Shown one piece after another: positions 28,749 to 37,671 of a stretch of DNA of 64,000 nt; position 1 is the first letter of the stretch, and the number at the start of each line of letters is the position of its first letter. This DNA comes from Streptomyces sp. NBC_00536. Lineage in GTDB: Bacteria; Actinomycetota; Actinomycetes; Streptomycetales; Streptomycetaceae. Made by a program: the position numbers and the translations under genes. Location: the NCBI RefSeq assembly GCF_036346295.1, contig NZ_CP107822.1, forward strand, positions 1 to 64,000, given 5' to 3'. The notes under the pieces were generated by a model. That model worked only from the letters and a program-made list of their open reading frames with translations, ran no database searches and had not been told where the DNA came from.

Positions 28749-30199
28749 GCACAGCACACGAAGTGCCCAAGACCCTGATGGTCTCGGGCTTCCGGGTCCG
28801 CCGGTCCTTCGGGCTCGGCGGGCTTTCCAAGGGGGCGACCATCGCCGCCGCCATGGTCCTGCTGGCAGACGGACTGATCGCCACTCAGGCGCCGGTCACG
28901 CTGCTGGTCAGCTTGCCGGTCACGCTGCTCGCCCTCGGGCTGGCCGCCGCGCGCCGACACGGCATGTCCGCGCTGGCCTACTACTGGGCGAAGATGTCCT
29001 GGCGCCGGGCTGCAAGGGTCGAGGCCAACTCCTACCGGCGCCAGCTGCTGGAGTATCCGTACGCGTTGGACATGCCCGGGGTGGGCGCCTCTGCCACGCT
29101 GGTGAAGGCGCACGATCCGACCACGGGCAAGCCCGTCGGTGTCGTCCACGACCGCGCCACCGGATACATGACCATCAGCACGCTGCTCGCCCCCGGTGGG
29201 AGCCTGATGGCCCCCACCGGGTCGGTGCAGAGCTCCCTGCGCACCTGGTCCTCCGTACTGGAGGCCATGAGTACCGACGAGCAGGTCAAGGGCGCCAGCG
29301 TCACCATCCAGATCACCCCCGGCGCCGGCGAAGCCCTCGGGGATGACGTGGCGGCCCGTCAGGACCCCGGCGCCCCCAAGCTCGCGAAGCAGATCGTCGC
29401 CGAGCTCGTGCGCACCACCCCGCACGCCACCGCCTCGGTGGCGCCGTGGATGTCGGTCACGGTGGACCCCAGCGCCACCGTGAACCCCCCGACCGACCTT
29501 GCCGAACAGGTGGGGGAGGCGATCAAGGTGGTCGACTCGCTCGACTTGTCCGGCACCGGTACGGACATCGAGCGGCGGGCCACCGACATCGACGTGCGTC
29601 GTCTGGTGCGCAGCGCCTACGACCCGGCGGTGTTCAACGCGCGCGACGCGGACTTCGAGGAATTGTCGTGGTCGGAGTGCGGGCCGCAGGCGGCCGACGA
29701 CAACTGGGAGGAGTACGCGCACGACGGGGGAGTCTCCGTCTCGTGGGTGCTGCGCGAGATGCCGCGCCGCCCCATCGCGTACAGCGTGCTGCTGCCGCTG
29801 CTGGCGCCGGGACGGTTCCAGCGCCGGATCACCATCGCCTACCGGGTGCTCGACCCGCACGAGGGCGAGGCGGTACTGGAGCGGGAGATCAGCCACGCCT
29901 ACCAGCGCGAGCAGGCGACTGCCGAGGTCAAGGGCCGGGCGAAGTGGAGCCAGCGCGCCGACTCCCGCCGGGCGGAGGAAGCCGCCGCCCAGGTGGCCGG
30001 CGGCGCCCAGGTCGTCGACTGGACCTTGATGGTGACGGTCACCGCGAGGAACACCGCCGACCTTCCCGCCGCGCGCCAGGAGCTGGAGCGCGCGGTGAAG
30101 GCCACGAGGGGAATCCGGATGAGGCCCGCTTACGGAGCGCAGGCCGCGGTCTTCGCGGCCGGGCTGCCGCTGGGCTACAACCCGCTGGTGAAGGGCTGA
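28745..30199 (+). CDS. SCO6880-type type IV transfer protein (VirB3/VirB4 N-terminal-like)
   Basis: 484 aa, GTG 28745 in a GTGA overlap. Two membrane helices near 25-75 (GATIAAAMVLLADGLIATQA; LPVTLLALGLAAARRHG) resemble PrgI/VirB3. The soluble remainder corresponds to the N-terminal, non-ATPase part of VirB4-class proteins, with WSSVLEAMSTDEQVKGASV and SVSWVLREMPRRPIAYSVLL. No Walker motifs. The next gene supplies the ATPase domain, so the VirB3-VirB4 function is divided between two polypeptides. Confidence 0.82.
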   Translation: MSTAHEVPKTLMVSGFRVRRSFGLGGLSKGATIAAAMVLLADGLIATQAPVTLLVSLPVTLLALGLAAARRHGMSALAYYWAKMSWRRAARVEANSYRRQLLEYPYALDMPGVGASATLVKAHDPTTGKPVGVVHDRATGYMTISTLLAPGGSLMAPTGSVQSSLRTWSSVLEAMSTDEQVKGASVTIQITPGAGEALGDDVAARQDPGAPKLAKQIVAELVRTTPHATASVAPWMSVTVDPSATVNPPTDLAEQVGEAIKVVDSLDLSGTGTDIERRATDIDVRRLVRSAYDPAVFNARDADFEELSWSECGPQAADDNWEEYAHDGGVSVSWVLREMPRRPIAYSVLLPLLAPGRFQRRITIAYRVLDPHEGEAVLEREISHAYQREQATAEVKGRAKWSQRADSRRAEEAAAQVAGGAQVVDWTLMVTVTARNTADLPAARQELERAVKATRGIRMRPAYGAQAAVFAAGLPLGYNPLVKG

Positions 30200-30201
30200 G
30201 G

Positions 30202-31806
30202 ATGGCACGCAAGGCGAAAATGCCGGTGATGACCACGCCCAAGCGGGTGCTCGGTGTGGTCGAGGAGAGCCAGACCCGCGAGGAGCGGCGGGCAGAACGG
30301 AAGTTGAAGGCGCGGTACGCGCCGAGGTCCGGTTGGGGCGGCCGCTTCGGCGGCCGCGTGGCCGTCGAGGACGCGGGCACCGTCTACACCGGCCCGAGTA
30401 CGCAGGTCGGCGGGATCTACCCCTTCCTGCTGGGCTCGGGCCTGCCGCCGCGCGGTGTTCCGGTCGGACGGGACGTGCTCACCGGGGAACTGGTCTGCAT
30501 CGACCCGTCCGGCTGGACCGGCAAGCTCACGACCAACCCGGGTGTGTGGGTGATGAGTCAGCCGGGCGCGGGCAAGTCTGCGCTGGTCAAACGGATGTGC
30601 CTGGTCTATTCGGCGTACGGCCACATGACGTGTGTGCCGGGCGACGTCAAGGGCGAGTACTCCGACCTGATCAGCGCTCTGGGCGGTTCCGTCGTCCGGA
30701 TCGGCGACGGCATCGGCCGTATCAACCCGCTGGACTCGGGCCCCCTCAAGGCGCACGTGCAGTCGCTTCCCGTCGACCGCCGCAACGCCCTGCTCGACGT
30801 CCTCAACGGGCGGAGGCTGGAGACGCTGGTCGCCCTGCTGTCCACCAAGCACGGGCTGGGCCGCACCCCCGACGAGATCGAACGCAGCGCACTGGACACG
30901 GCCGTCCACGTTGCCTCGGACGGCCAGAAGCAGGGTGTCGACCCGATCGTCTCCGACGTCGTGCAGGTCCTGCGCGCCGCTCCGGAGGAGCTGCGGACCA
31001 AGTTGGCGGCCGAAGGCGAGCGGTACCAGGACCTGACGCGGTCGGTGATCGCCGGACTGGACAATCTGATCGGCGGGCCGCTGAAGGGGCTCTTCGACGG
31101 CCAGACCACGACCCCCTTGGACATCAACGCGCCCGCGGTCAGCGTCGACATCTCCGCGCTGCGCGCCCGGGGCAACGACGTGATCAGCGCGGGCATGATC
31201 GCGACCTGGGCCTACACCTACAGCAGCATCGACTCGGCCCGCTCGATCGGCTTGATGGACCGCAAGCTCGTCCTGCCCATGGACGAGATGTGGAGGGCGC
31301 TGCGTTCCGGGCCGGGCCTGGTCGACGCGATGGACGCGATCAGCCGCCTCAACCGGACCACGGACGACGTCACCATCTACGTCACCCACTCCCTGCTCGA
31401 CGTCGAAGCTCTGCCCACCGAGCAGGACCGCGCAAAAGCCAGGGGGCTGATGGACCGGTGCGACACGTGGGTGATCGGCGCCTCCTCCGAGGAGGAGCTG
31501 CGGCGCGTCACCGGCAAGCGCACCCTCACGGAACAGGAGCGGATGATGATCGGCTCGTGGTCGTCGGCGACCTCCACCGGCCTGGATATTGACCCCAGCG
31601 TCTCCGAGGACGGTACGGGCCGGGCGGTCGAGGAAGAAGGAGCCCGCCACCCGGGCCGCGGCAAGTACATGGTCAAGGTCGGCACGAGGCCGGGCATCGC
31701 TGCGTCCATGGAGCTGACCCCGACGGAGAAGGGGCTCTACAGCACCGACACCAACCGGCGCCGGACGACGACGACGGGGACGATCACGGGGGGTGGCAGC
31801 CGATGA
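30202..31806 (+). CDS. VirB4-like conjugation ATPase
   Basis: 534 aa, ATG 30202. Walker A is in MSQPGAGKSALVKR (about 118-131); VPGDVKGEYSDLI follows, as in VirB4/TraE ATPases. Walker B is KLVLPMDEMWRAL (about 356). The Arg-finger-like and sensor region is TIYVTHSLLDVEAL, then the conserved DTWVIGASSEEELRRVTG. It energises channel assembly or substrate translocation at the inner face of the membrane. Coupled to the preceding SCO6880-type gene and overlapping the TraG gene by four bases. Confidence 0.9.
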   Translation: MARKAKMPVMTTPKRVLGVVEESQTREERRAERKLKARYAPRSGWGGRFGGRVAVEDAGTVYTGPSTQVGGIYPFLLGSGLPPRGVPVGRDVLTGELVCIDPSGWTGKLTTNPGVWVMSQPGAGKSALVKRMCLVYSAYGHMTCVPGDVKGEYSDLISALGGSVVRIGDGIGRINPLDSGPLKAHVQSLPVDRRNALLDVLNGRRLETLVALLSTKHGLGRTPDEIERSALDTAVHVASDGQKQGVDPIVSDVVQVLRAAPEELRTKLAAEGERYQDLTRSVIAGLDNLIGGPLKGLFDGQTTTPLDINAPAVSVDISALRARGNDVISAGMIATWAYTYSSIDSARSIGLMDRKLVLPMDEMWRALRSGPGLVDAMDAISRLNRTTDDVTIYVTHSLLDVEALPTEQDRAKARGLMDRCDTWVIGASSEEELRRVTGKRTLTEQERMMIGSWSSATSTGLDIDPSVSEDGTGRAVEEEGARHPGRGKYMVKVGTRPGIAASMELTPTEKGLYSTDTNRRRTTTTGTITGGGSR

Positions 31807-33542
31807 TGACGGAGAACGACCGGGCGTGGGCGGTCGGCGGCAGTCTGTTCGGCGGGGTGGTGCTGCTGTCCGCGTCCACCTACGCAGGGGCCGCGGCCGG
31901 CGCGCTCGTCACCGGCGATGACGTGGCGCCCGCCGCGCCGCTGACCGTCTACCGGATGGCGACGGACTGGGCCTCGGTGTGGGAGCACTCGCAGACCGCT
32001 TCGGCTGTCGGCGCCGCGCTCTTCGACGTGGTTGTCGTGGCCCTGGTCGTCTGGGGTCTGCGGGTCGCCGTCCGCTGGTTCCGCAACGCCAGCAGCCTGG
32101 CCACCTTGCACCAGGTCCGCGAGCTCGCCCCCAAGGCGGCGGCCCGCACCGCGACCCGGCTGCGCGCCTCCCTGAAGGACGTGAAGCCGAAGGAACTGGA
32201 GGCCCGGGACCGGGGCGTGCTGCTCGGCGACCACCTGCCGTCCGGTGTCGAGCTGCGCGGGTCGGACGAGGATACCTACGTCGCGATCATGGCGCCGCGC
32301 GCGGGCAAGTCCACCTCCCTGGCGGTTCCGGTCGCCGACGAGGCGCCGGGCGCGCTGCTGATGACGTCGAATAAGGCGGACGTCTACGCCGCCACGGTCA
32401 AGAGCCGCGGCCAGGTCGGCGAGACGTTCCTCTTCGACACCCAGGGTGTCGCGCAGGCCGAACGGGGCGTATGGGTCGACCTGGTCGCCCAGGCCGAGAC
32501 GTTGGAGGGCGCCGAGCGGCTGGCCAGCCACTTCGTCAACCAGATCACGAGCGAGCAGGCCGATCCCTTCTGGAGCCAGGCCGCTGGCGACCTCCTCACC
32601 GGGCTTTTCCGGGCGGCATGGTGGGAGGGCGCCACCGTCCGGGAGGTCATGCGGTGGCTCGCCGACCCGAAGGAAAAGGCGCCGTTGCGCGTGCTCTACC
32701 AGCACGAGCCGGTGCTTGCCGAACAAGTTGACTCTTCAATTAATATTGCCGAGGAGACGCAGTCCGGTATTTACCAGAACGCCCGAACTGCCATGGGTGC
32801 GTTGCGAGATGAGAAAGTCCTTGCGTGGGTCACTCCGGACAAGAGCGGTCGGCCGCGCTTCGACCCCGAGACGTTCGCGACCAGCCATGACACCCTCTAC
32901 CTGCTCAGCAAGAAGGGCGGACCGTCCAGCGCCCTGGTGGCCGCGGTCGCGGACGCCGTTTTCACGGCCGGCACCGAGGCGGGCGAACGCCACGGCGGCC
33001 GCCTGCCCGAACCGATGCGCGCCGTTCTCGATGAGGCGGCCAACATTTGCAAGATCGCGGACTTGCCCGACCTCTACTCCCACCTGGGATCCCGCGGCAT
33101 CACGCCGTTCGTGATCCTCCAGTCCTACCGCCAGGGCGTACGGGCATGGGGCGAGGTCGGCATGGACTCCATGTGGAGCGCAGCCACGAAGAAGCTGATC
33201 GGCGTCGGGATCGACGACGCCAAGTTCGCCCAGGACATCTCGACTCTGACCGGCGCGCACTACGTCGAGCGCGGCAGCTACTCGAAGGGCAAGGAGGGCT
33301 ACTCCCGCAGCTACAGCGAGCAGCGCGAGCAGGTCCTGGACCCGGCCGAGATCCGCGCCATGAGGAAGGGCACCGCGCTGCTGATGTCGACGGGCATGCC
33401 CGTCGCGCAGATCGGCCTGCGGCCCTGGTACGCGGAGAAGGCCATGGCGCACATCGGGCCGCAGATGAAGGCGGAGGAGGCGGCGATCACCAAGCGGGCC
33501 GTGGCCGCGTACGAGGAGCGGAAGGCCGCGCGCCGTGGCTGA
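31803..33542 (+). CDS. TraG/VirD4-type coupling ATPase
   Basis: 579 aa, ATG 31803 (ATGA overlap). Two N-terminal membrane segments (AVGGSLFGGVVLLSASTYAG; AVGAALFDVVVVALVVWGLRV). Walker A is AIMAPRAGKSTSLAVPV near 162. VLLTSNKADV-type ALLMTSNKADVYAATVK and FWSQAAGDLLTGLFRAAW follow, and Walker B is MRAVLDEAANICKIADLP near 408. It ends with FVILQSYRQG and the VLDPAEIRAMRKGTALLM region of TraM/TraG proteins. It recruits the relaxase-DNA complex and drives it into the channel. An AT-richer patch at about 32725-32775 (TCTTCAATTAATATTGCC) is unusual for this DNA. Confidence 0.92.
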   Translation: MMTENDRAWAVGGSLFGGVVLLSASTYAGAAAGALVTGDDVAPAAPLTVYRMATDWASVWEHSQTASAVGAALFDVVVVALVVWGLRVAVRWFRNASSLATLHQVRELAPKAAARTATRLRASLKDVKPKELEARDRGVLLGDHLPSGVELRGSDEDTYVAIMAPRAGKSTSLAVPVADEAPGALLMTSNKADVYAATVKSRGQVGETFLFDTQGVAQAERGVWVDLVAQAETLEGAERLASHFVNQITSEQADPFWSQAAGDLLTGLFRAAWWEGATVREVMRWLADPKEKAPLRVLYQHEPVLAEQVDSSINIAEETQSGIYQNARTAMGALRDEKVLAWVTPDKSGRPRFDPETFATSHDTLYLLSKKGGPSSALVAAVADAVFTAGTEAGERHGGRLPEPMRAVLDEAANICKIADLPDLYSHLGSRGITPFVILQSYRQGVRAWGEVGMDSMWSAATKKLIGVGIDDAKFAQDISTLTGAHYVERGSYSKGKEGYSRSYSEQREQVLDPAEIRAMRKGTALLMSTGMPVAQIGLRPWYAEKAMAHIGPQMKAEEAAITKRAVAAYEERKAARRG

Positions 33543-34158
33543 CGAGGAAGGCCTGCCCGACTTCGAGGTGCCGGTCGGGCTGTTCCAGGACCTGGAGGAC
33601 CTCAAGGCGGAGGTCGCCCGTCTGGCCGGGCAGGTCAAGCAACTCACCGGAGGAACCGGCGACGCCGACAGGGGCGAGGCCTCCGAGGGCGAGGCCTCCG
33701 AGGGCGAGGAGGAGTCCGCCGGCGGCGAGGCCGAGAACGAGGCCGGGGAGGGTGGCGGCGAGGAAGAGGAGGAAGGGTTCCCGCCCTTCATCCTGCTGCT
33801 CGACCCTCCGCAGTACGACGACGAGCTCCGCCTGCTGGTCGAGTGGGTGGAGGGTGTGCTCGTACCCGGCTACCTGGCCGAGCCCAGCGCGGACGCCAGA
33901 TGGTGCCACCTGTGGTTCGAGCACCCCGTCGCCATCGCCCGCTTGCACGCCGTGTGGTTGGCCTGGCAGGAGCTGACGGACCCAGCCACCTGCGGATACA
34001 CCGGTCCGAGCGTGTGGCACCGCGACCATCTCGACCCGTGCCTGCGCGAACTGCGGCCTTCGTCCGGCCCGTTCGCGGGCTGCACGAAAGGGGAGCACCA
34101 GGTGGACCACCGGCTGCCCAGCATCGTGCCGAGCGCATGGAGCCGACCGGAGGACTGA
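33535..34158 (+). CDS. DUF4913-like protein, last gene of transfer operon
   Basis: 207 aa, GTG 33535 inside the end of the TraG gene. A short coiled coil (GLFQDLEDLKAEVARLAGQV) precedes a very acidic Gly/Glu linker (about 50-80). The C-terminal domain (VEWVEGVLVPGYLAE...WCHLWFEHPVAIARLHAVWLAWQEL...WHRDHLDPCLREL) matches the DUF4913 pattern of actinobacterial mobile elements. DUF4913 genes usually lie next to the coupling protein; function unknown, perhaps a substrate-recognition adaptor. Confidence 0.75.
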   Translation: MADEEGLPDFEVPVGLFQDLEDLKAEVARLAGQVKQLTGGTGDADRGEASEGEASEGEEESAGGEAENEAGEGGGEEEEEGFPPFILLLDPPQYDDELRLLVEWVEGVLVPGYLAEPSADARWCHLWFEHPVAIARLHAVWLAWQELTDPATCGYTGPSVWHRDHLDPCLRELRPSSGPFAGCTKGEHQVDHRLPSIVPSAWSRPED

Positions 34159-34168
34159 CCGGCCGGCA

Positions 34169-34199
34169 GCGGCCGCGGCCCCGACGAGGCCGCGGTCGC
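34169..34199. terminator. Hairpin between convergent transfer operon and HD gene
   Basis: CCGCGGCC (34173-34180) pairs with GGCCGCGG (34188-34195) and is flanked by further GCG pairing; loop CCGACGA. It lies between the stops at 34158 and 34223, so it is likely bidirectional. Confidence 0.65.
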
Positions 34200-34222
34200 C
34201 ATCGGCCCGCCTGCCCGCGGGG

Positions 34223-34798
34223 TCAGCGCTCCAGGAACGTGCGGCGCCACTGGAGCGGCGACATCGTCAGGGCAGCCTCGGCGAGGGCCTGCGCGGACGC
34301 CGTCTTGAGGCTGGCGAGCGAGGTGTCGATCCAGTCCTGGACCTCCGCGTACCCCTGAGACCGGTACTCCACCGCCTGCACCAGGCACTCCAGTTTGTCC
34401 GCGTCGTGGGCCACCAGGACTTCGAGGGAGGCACCGCCCTCGTACTCGTCCACGATCCGCTGGACGCCGGACTTGACCGACGGGTGTGCGGCGGAGACCT
34501 GGTCGGCGGTCACCGCCGAGTTGCTGGCGGCTTCGATGTAGCGGCGGCCGATGTGCGGGATGTCGCCGATGCGGGACTCCTGCGTGTCGTGGAAGAGACA
34601 CATCAGCGCGACCTTGCCCGCGTCGGCGCCCTCCATCATGGCCAGCACGGAGCCGACGATCCCGACACGGAAGCTGTGCTCGGCGATCGACTCGGGGTTG
34701 TTGTTCCCGGTGAACCACCAGCCGGTGCGCTTCGCGTTCTTCAGCACGCCCATCTCGAAGAGGAACCCGGCCGTACCCTGCGCCGTCTCGTCTGCCAT
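34223..34798 (-). CDS. HD-domain 5'-deoxynucleotidase (YfbR/HDDC2-like)
   Basis: 191 aa, ATG 34798 behind CGGAGG. Metal-binding HD motifs: the first His in SIAEHSFRVG (near 40), then CLFHDTQESRIGDIPHIGRRY (near 70, the HD pair), and a later AHDADKLE (near 128). The whole architecture matches the short HD nucleotidases that hydrolyse deoxynucleoside 5'-monophosphates. On a mobile element it may trim nucleotide pools. Leftward, downstream of the XRE regulator with 22 bases between them. Confidence 0.85.
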   Translation of the reverse strand: MADETAQGTAGFLFEMGVLKNAKRTGWWFTGNNNPESIAEHSFRVGIVGSVLAMMEGADAGKVALMCLFHDTQESRIGDIPHIGRRYIEAASNSAVTADQVSAAHPSVKSGVQRIVDEYEGGASLEVLVAHDADKLECLVQAVEYRSQGYAEVQDWIDTSLASLKTASAQALAEAALTMSPLQWRRTFLER

Positions 34799-34820
34799 GG
34801 TGACCTCCGGTTGCCGATCA

Positions 34821-35912
34821 TCAGTTCTGGTGCAAAACGTAGTGGACCTCCCCGAGTTCCCGTCTGGATCTCGGAGAGATCCCGCCCTCGTCCGAGAGCC
34901 TGTCCAGCCGTCCGGCGAGCGACGCGGACAGAGCGGGAAGAGCTTGCGGGAGCCAGGGGTGGACGTGCAGCAGCGCCCACAGCGAGTGGGTGTAGAGGTC
35001 GACGTAGCCGGGGGCGAAGTGCATCCCCTCGGCGAGGGCCCGCAGGAGCGCGACGGGATCCAGACCGGTGAGCGCCCGGTCGCGCATGAACGCGTCGTCC
35101 GCCTGCGGCTGATGGGCGACGCCGAGCCAGTACGCCCAGTAGTTCAGGTTCGCGGCCTCACCGTCGTCGTCACCGGCCATGGCCCGCTCGATGAAGTCCC
35201 ACAGAGGGACGGGGTCGCCCAGCCGGGCCAGGGCGGCAGCCGTTGAGCGCGCCTCCGCCCACCGCGGGGTCCACCCGTGTCCGGCCAGGGCGCCGCGCCG
35301 GGCGTGGAGGGCGTGCGCGGTCCACGCCACCGCCTGCGGGGACCGGTCGTAGGAGGACAGGTACAGGGCCTGACGGTGCAGCAGGATCCCGCCGGCATCC
35401 GCGCGGGGCGCGGTCTCGACGGTGGCCCGCAGCTGCTCGAAGAAGGCGAGGCGGTCGTCGGGGGCGAGGAGCGGGGCCGCGCCCGCCGGACCCCGTCGGG
35501 GTCCGGCCAGGAGCCCGGCCGCGGAGGGAGGCGGGGTGCCGGTGAGCGCCCAGGCGAGCATGTGCGCGGTCTGGCGGGTGTGGACCCATTCCCCGAGGGG
35601 GTGCTCGCCAGCGCGGGCAGAGGCAAGGACGGCCGCGATGATGTGGTCGGCGTCCATCGCGGGGTCCAGCAGCGCGAGGACGGCCGGGGAGGCTCCCAGG
35701 ATCGCGAGGCGGCGGCGCATGCCGAGGAGGATCCCGGCCTTCATGTTCGCCAGCGGGCGGCGCCCCGATTCCCAGCCCTGCACCGTGGCGAGGTCGACGG
35801 CCAGGAGCTCGGCGAGCTGCTGCTGTGTGGCCGGGATCGAGGTGCGCGCGGCGCGCAGCACGAAACCGCTGATGAGACCGGCGCTTAAGGGCCGGTGAGG
35901 TCTGGAGTTCAT
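34821..35912 (-). CDS. XRE-family regulator with large helical domain
   Basis: 363 aa, ATG 35912 with AAGGGAG. The N-terminal Cro/C1-type HTH at about 10-60 (LRAARTSIPATQQQLAELLAVDLATVQGWESGRRPL) is followed by about 290 residues of helices with many Ala, Leu and Trp, typical of the TPR-like sensor part of streptomycete XRE regulators. It probably binds a site in the 35913-36060 promoter region and controls itself and the HD nucleotidase gene. Confidence 0.85.
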   Translation of the reverse strand: MNSRPHRPLSAGLISGFVLRAARTSIPATQQQLAELLAVDLATVQGWESGRRPLANMKAGILLGMRRRLAILGASPAVLALLDPAMDADHIIAAVLASARAGEHPLGEWVHTRQTAHMLAWALTGTPPPSAAGLLAGPRRGPAGAAPLLAPDDRLAFFEQLRATVETAPRADAGGILLHRQALYLSSYDRSPQAVAWTAHALHARRGALAGHGWTPRWAEARSTAAALARLGDPVPLWDFIERAMAGDDDGEAANLNYWAYWLGVAHQPQADDAFMRDRALTGLDPVALLRALAEGMHFAPGYVDLYTHSLWALLHVHPWLPQALPALSASLAGRLDRLSDEGGISPRSRRELGEVHYVLHQN

Positions 35913-36060
35913 GGCGCTCCCTTGGGCACGGCGCGCTCTACTCGTACCCGCAGTCAGTCCTACTGCACCCAGGCCGCTCGTACGGTCGGTCCGTGGAATC
36001 GGGCGGCCCCGTCGGCGGCCCGGCCGCGCTGGTGACGCCCGGATCGGCGAGGAGGCTGCC

Positions 36061-36189
36061 GTGTTGCCCGTGTCCCCTCAAAGCCGTACCCGCCGCGGCT
36101 ACCTGGCCCCGACGATGCGGACCACGGCGGCCGACGAGGTGCTCTCCGGCACTGGGCAGATGGTCATCGACGCCCTGACCTGCCGGAGT
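36061..36189 (+). other. Possible gene remnant with strong RBS
   Basis: GTG at 36061 is preceded by GAGGAGG at ideal spacing and opens VLPVSPQSRTRRGYLAPTMR, TTAADEVLSGTGQMVIDAL. Beyond 36190 the frame stays open only as an antisense frame of the regulator gene. It may be the 5' end of a gene cut by insertion or rearrangement, or chance. The rest of 35913-36060 looks like promoter DNA. Confidence 0.25.
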
Positions 36190-37563
36190 TCAGCCGGCGG
36201 CCAGGAAGTCCACCGCGCGCTCGTCCAGCTCCGCCGCACACCGCAGCCCACGGGCGCGGAACGGGGCGAGGTCACTGCGCATGGACTTGACGGCCTTGCG
36301 GGTGCGGACGGAGCGGACGCCGTCCATATGGTCCATGGCCTGACCCCACGTCGTGCACGCCTGCTCGATGCCGCCGCGCTTGAGGTGCATCTCGGCTCCG
36401 GCGACCAGGTCCAGGGCGACGATCCGGGCGTAGGTCGTGGCCGGGCGGGTGATGGCGGCCCGCGCGTAGGCGTCGGCGGCCGCCCGGTGATCCCCCAGGG
36501 TCTCGTGGACCTTCGCGGTCCGGGAGTGCACCGAGGCGGCGGGCGGGCCCCAGGCGAGCGCCCAGAACGGCACTTCGTCGCCGGGCGCCCCGGCCATCAG
36601 CACACGAGCCTGCTCGGCTTCGGCGAGCGCTGCCTTCCCCGCTCCGGCCTTGGCGAGGGTGTGGGCGTGGACGATCCGGAACAGGGCTTCGGTCTGGGCG
36701 TCCACGCGGCCCTTGGCCTTGCCGAGGCCGGTCTCGGCCAGAGCCCGGCAGTGTTCGGGCCGGTGCAGCTTGAGGCCCTGCATCGCCATGGTGCGCATGA
36801 CGAAGCCGTCGTGGCCGGTGATCCCGGACTCCACGGCGAGGCCGTAGGACTGGAGGTAGTAGCGCTGGGCGAGGCCTTGCTGTCCGGCGTCGTAGGACTT
36901 CCAGCCCAGCAGGTGGACGCCCCGGCTGGCGGCCGACAGCATCTGCTGGCGGGTCTCCTCGGTGCGGAACCGGCCCCGGCACAGGGGGGCGACGTCGTCC
37001 CGCAGGTAGGTGACCAGGGCGGACCGTCCGTGCTGGCCGCCGTGGCGCTCGTCCATCTCGGAGAACATGCCGATCATGTCGCGGACGGCGGCAACTTCGG
37101 CCATGCCGATGATCTGCCCGGTGCGGGCGGCGGCGGTGCGGGCAGCGATCTCCCCGACGTGCGCGAGGGGGAGGGCGGCGGCGGCCACCGAGTACGCGGA
37201 GGCCGCCAGGAAGCGTCTGCGGTCCAACTCGGCCCTCCACATCGGGATCAGGGAGTCGAGCGGATCGGCCCCCACCGTCAGCCCGATGCTTTCATGCCCA
37301 TCGGCGGCGGCTTCGGGGAACCCGAGGTCGCAGGAGGTCAGCAGGCGGCCCAGCCGGCGGGAGAGCGCGACGGCCAGGTACCGGCCGGTGCCGGACTGCG
37401 GCCGGGTGCCCGCGATCCAGTGCTCCACCGCCGACTTGTTGGTGCGCAGGCTCGTCCCGCACTCGGCCGCGACGGCCCGCACCGCCTTGGCGACGGCCTC
37501 GTACGTCCAGCCGGATTCGGCGACGAGGTCGCGGAGCTTGTCGTTCGGCGTGCGCGTGGCCAT
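36190..37563 (-). CDS. Streptomyces-type HTH/TPR regulator (NsdA-like)
   Basis: 457 aa from ATG 37563 (GGCAGG six bases upstream; an in-frame GTG lies two codons before). The N-terminal HTH-like region (NDKLRDLVAESGWTYEAVAKAVRAVA...NKSAVEHWIAGTRPQ) is followed by a long array of TPR-like helices to the C-terminus (for example LAQRYYLQSYGLAVESG, HRAAADAYARAAI). This matches the large Streptomyces family of HTH-TPR proteins that includes the sporulation/antibiotic regulator NsdA. A GTATA-N5-TATAC inverted repeat lies 12 bases upstream. Confidence 0.78.
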   Translation of the reverse strand: MATRTPNDKLRDLVAESGWTYEAVAKAVRAVAAECGTSLRTNKSAVEHWIAGTRPQSGTGRYLAVALSRRLGRLLTSCDLGFPEAAADGHESIGLTVGADPLDSLIPMWRAELDRRRFLAASAYSVAAAALPLAHVGEIAARTAAARTGQIIGMAEVAAVRDMIGMFSEMDERHGGQHGRSALVTYLRDDVAPLCRGRFRTEETRQQMLSAASRGVHLLGWKSYDAGQQGLAQRYYLQSYGLAVESGITGHDGFVMRTMAMQGLKLHRPEHCRALAETGLGKAKGRVDAQTEALFRIVHAHTLAKAGAGKAALAEAEQARVLMAGAPGDEVPFWALAWGPPAASVHSRTAKVHETLGDHRAAADAYARAAITRPATTYARIVALDLVAGAEMHLKRGGIEQACTTWGQAMDHMDGVRSVRTRKAVKSMRSDLAPFRARGLRCAAELDERAVDFLAAG

Positions 37564-37575
37564 GAGCACCTGCCC

Positions 37576-37590
37576 GTATACCCGATATAC
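37576..37590. promoter_or_regulatory. GTATA-N5-TATAC inverted repeat
   Basis: GTATACCCGATATAC at 37576-37590, between the divergent starts at 37563 and 37672. On the leftward strand it contains TATAC-type -10 sequences. Candidate autoregulatory operator. Confidence 0.5.
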
Positions 37591-37671
37591 CGCTTTGCCT
37601 GCCTCACACCGTACTCCCGCGCGGTGACGCGGAGTTCACTATTCATCACGCCAGCCCGACAGGAATGGACA

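Noticed and set aside
28349..30208. 619-codon leftward frame
   Set aside because: Antisense shadow of the SCO6880-type and SCO6881-type genes; low-complexity Gly/His/Arg sequence.
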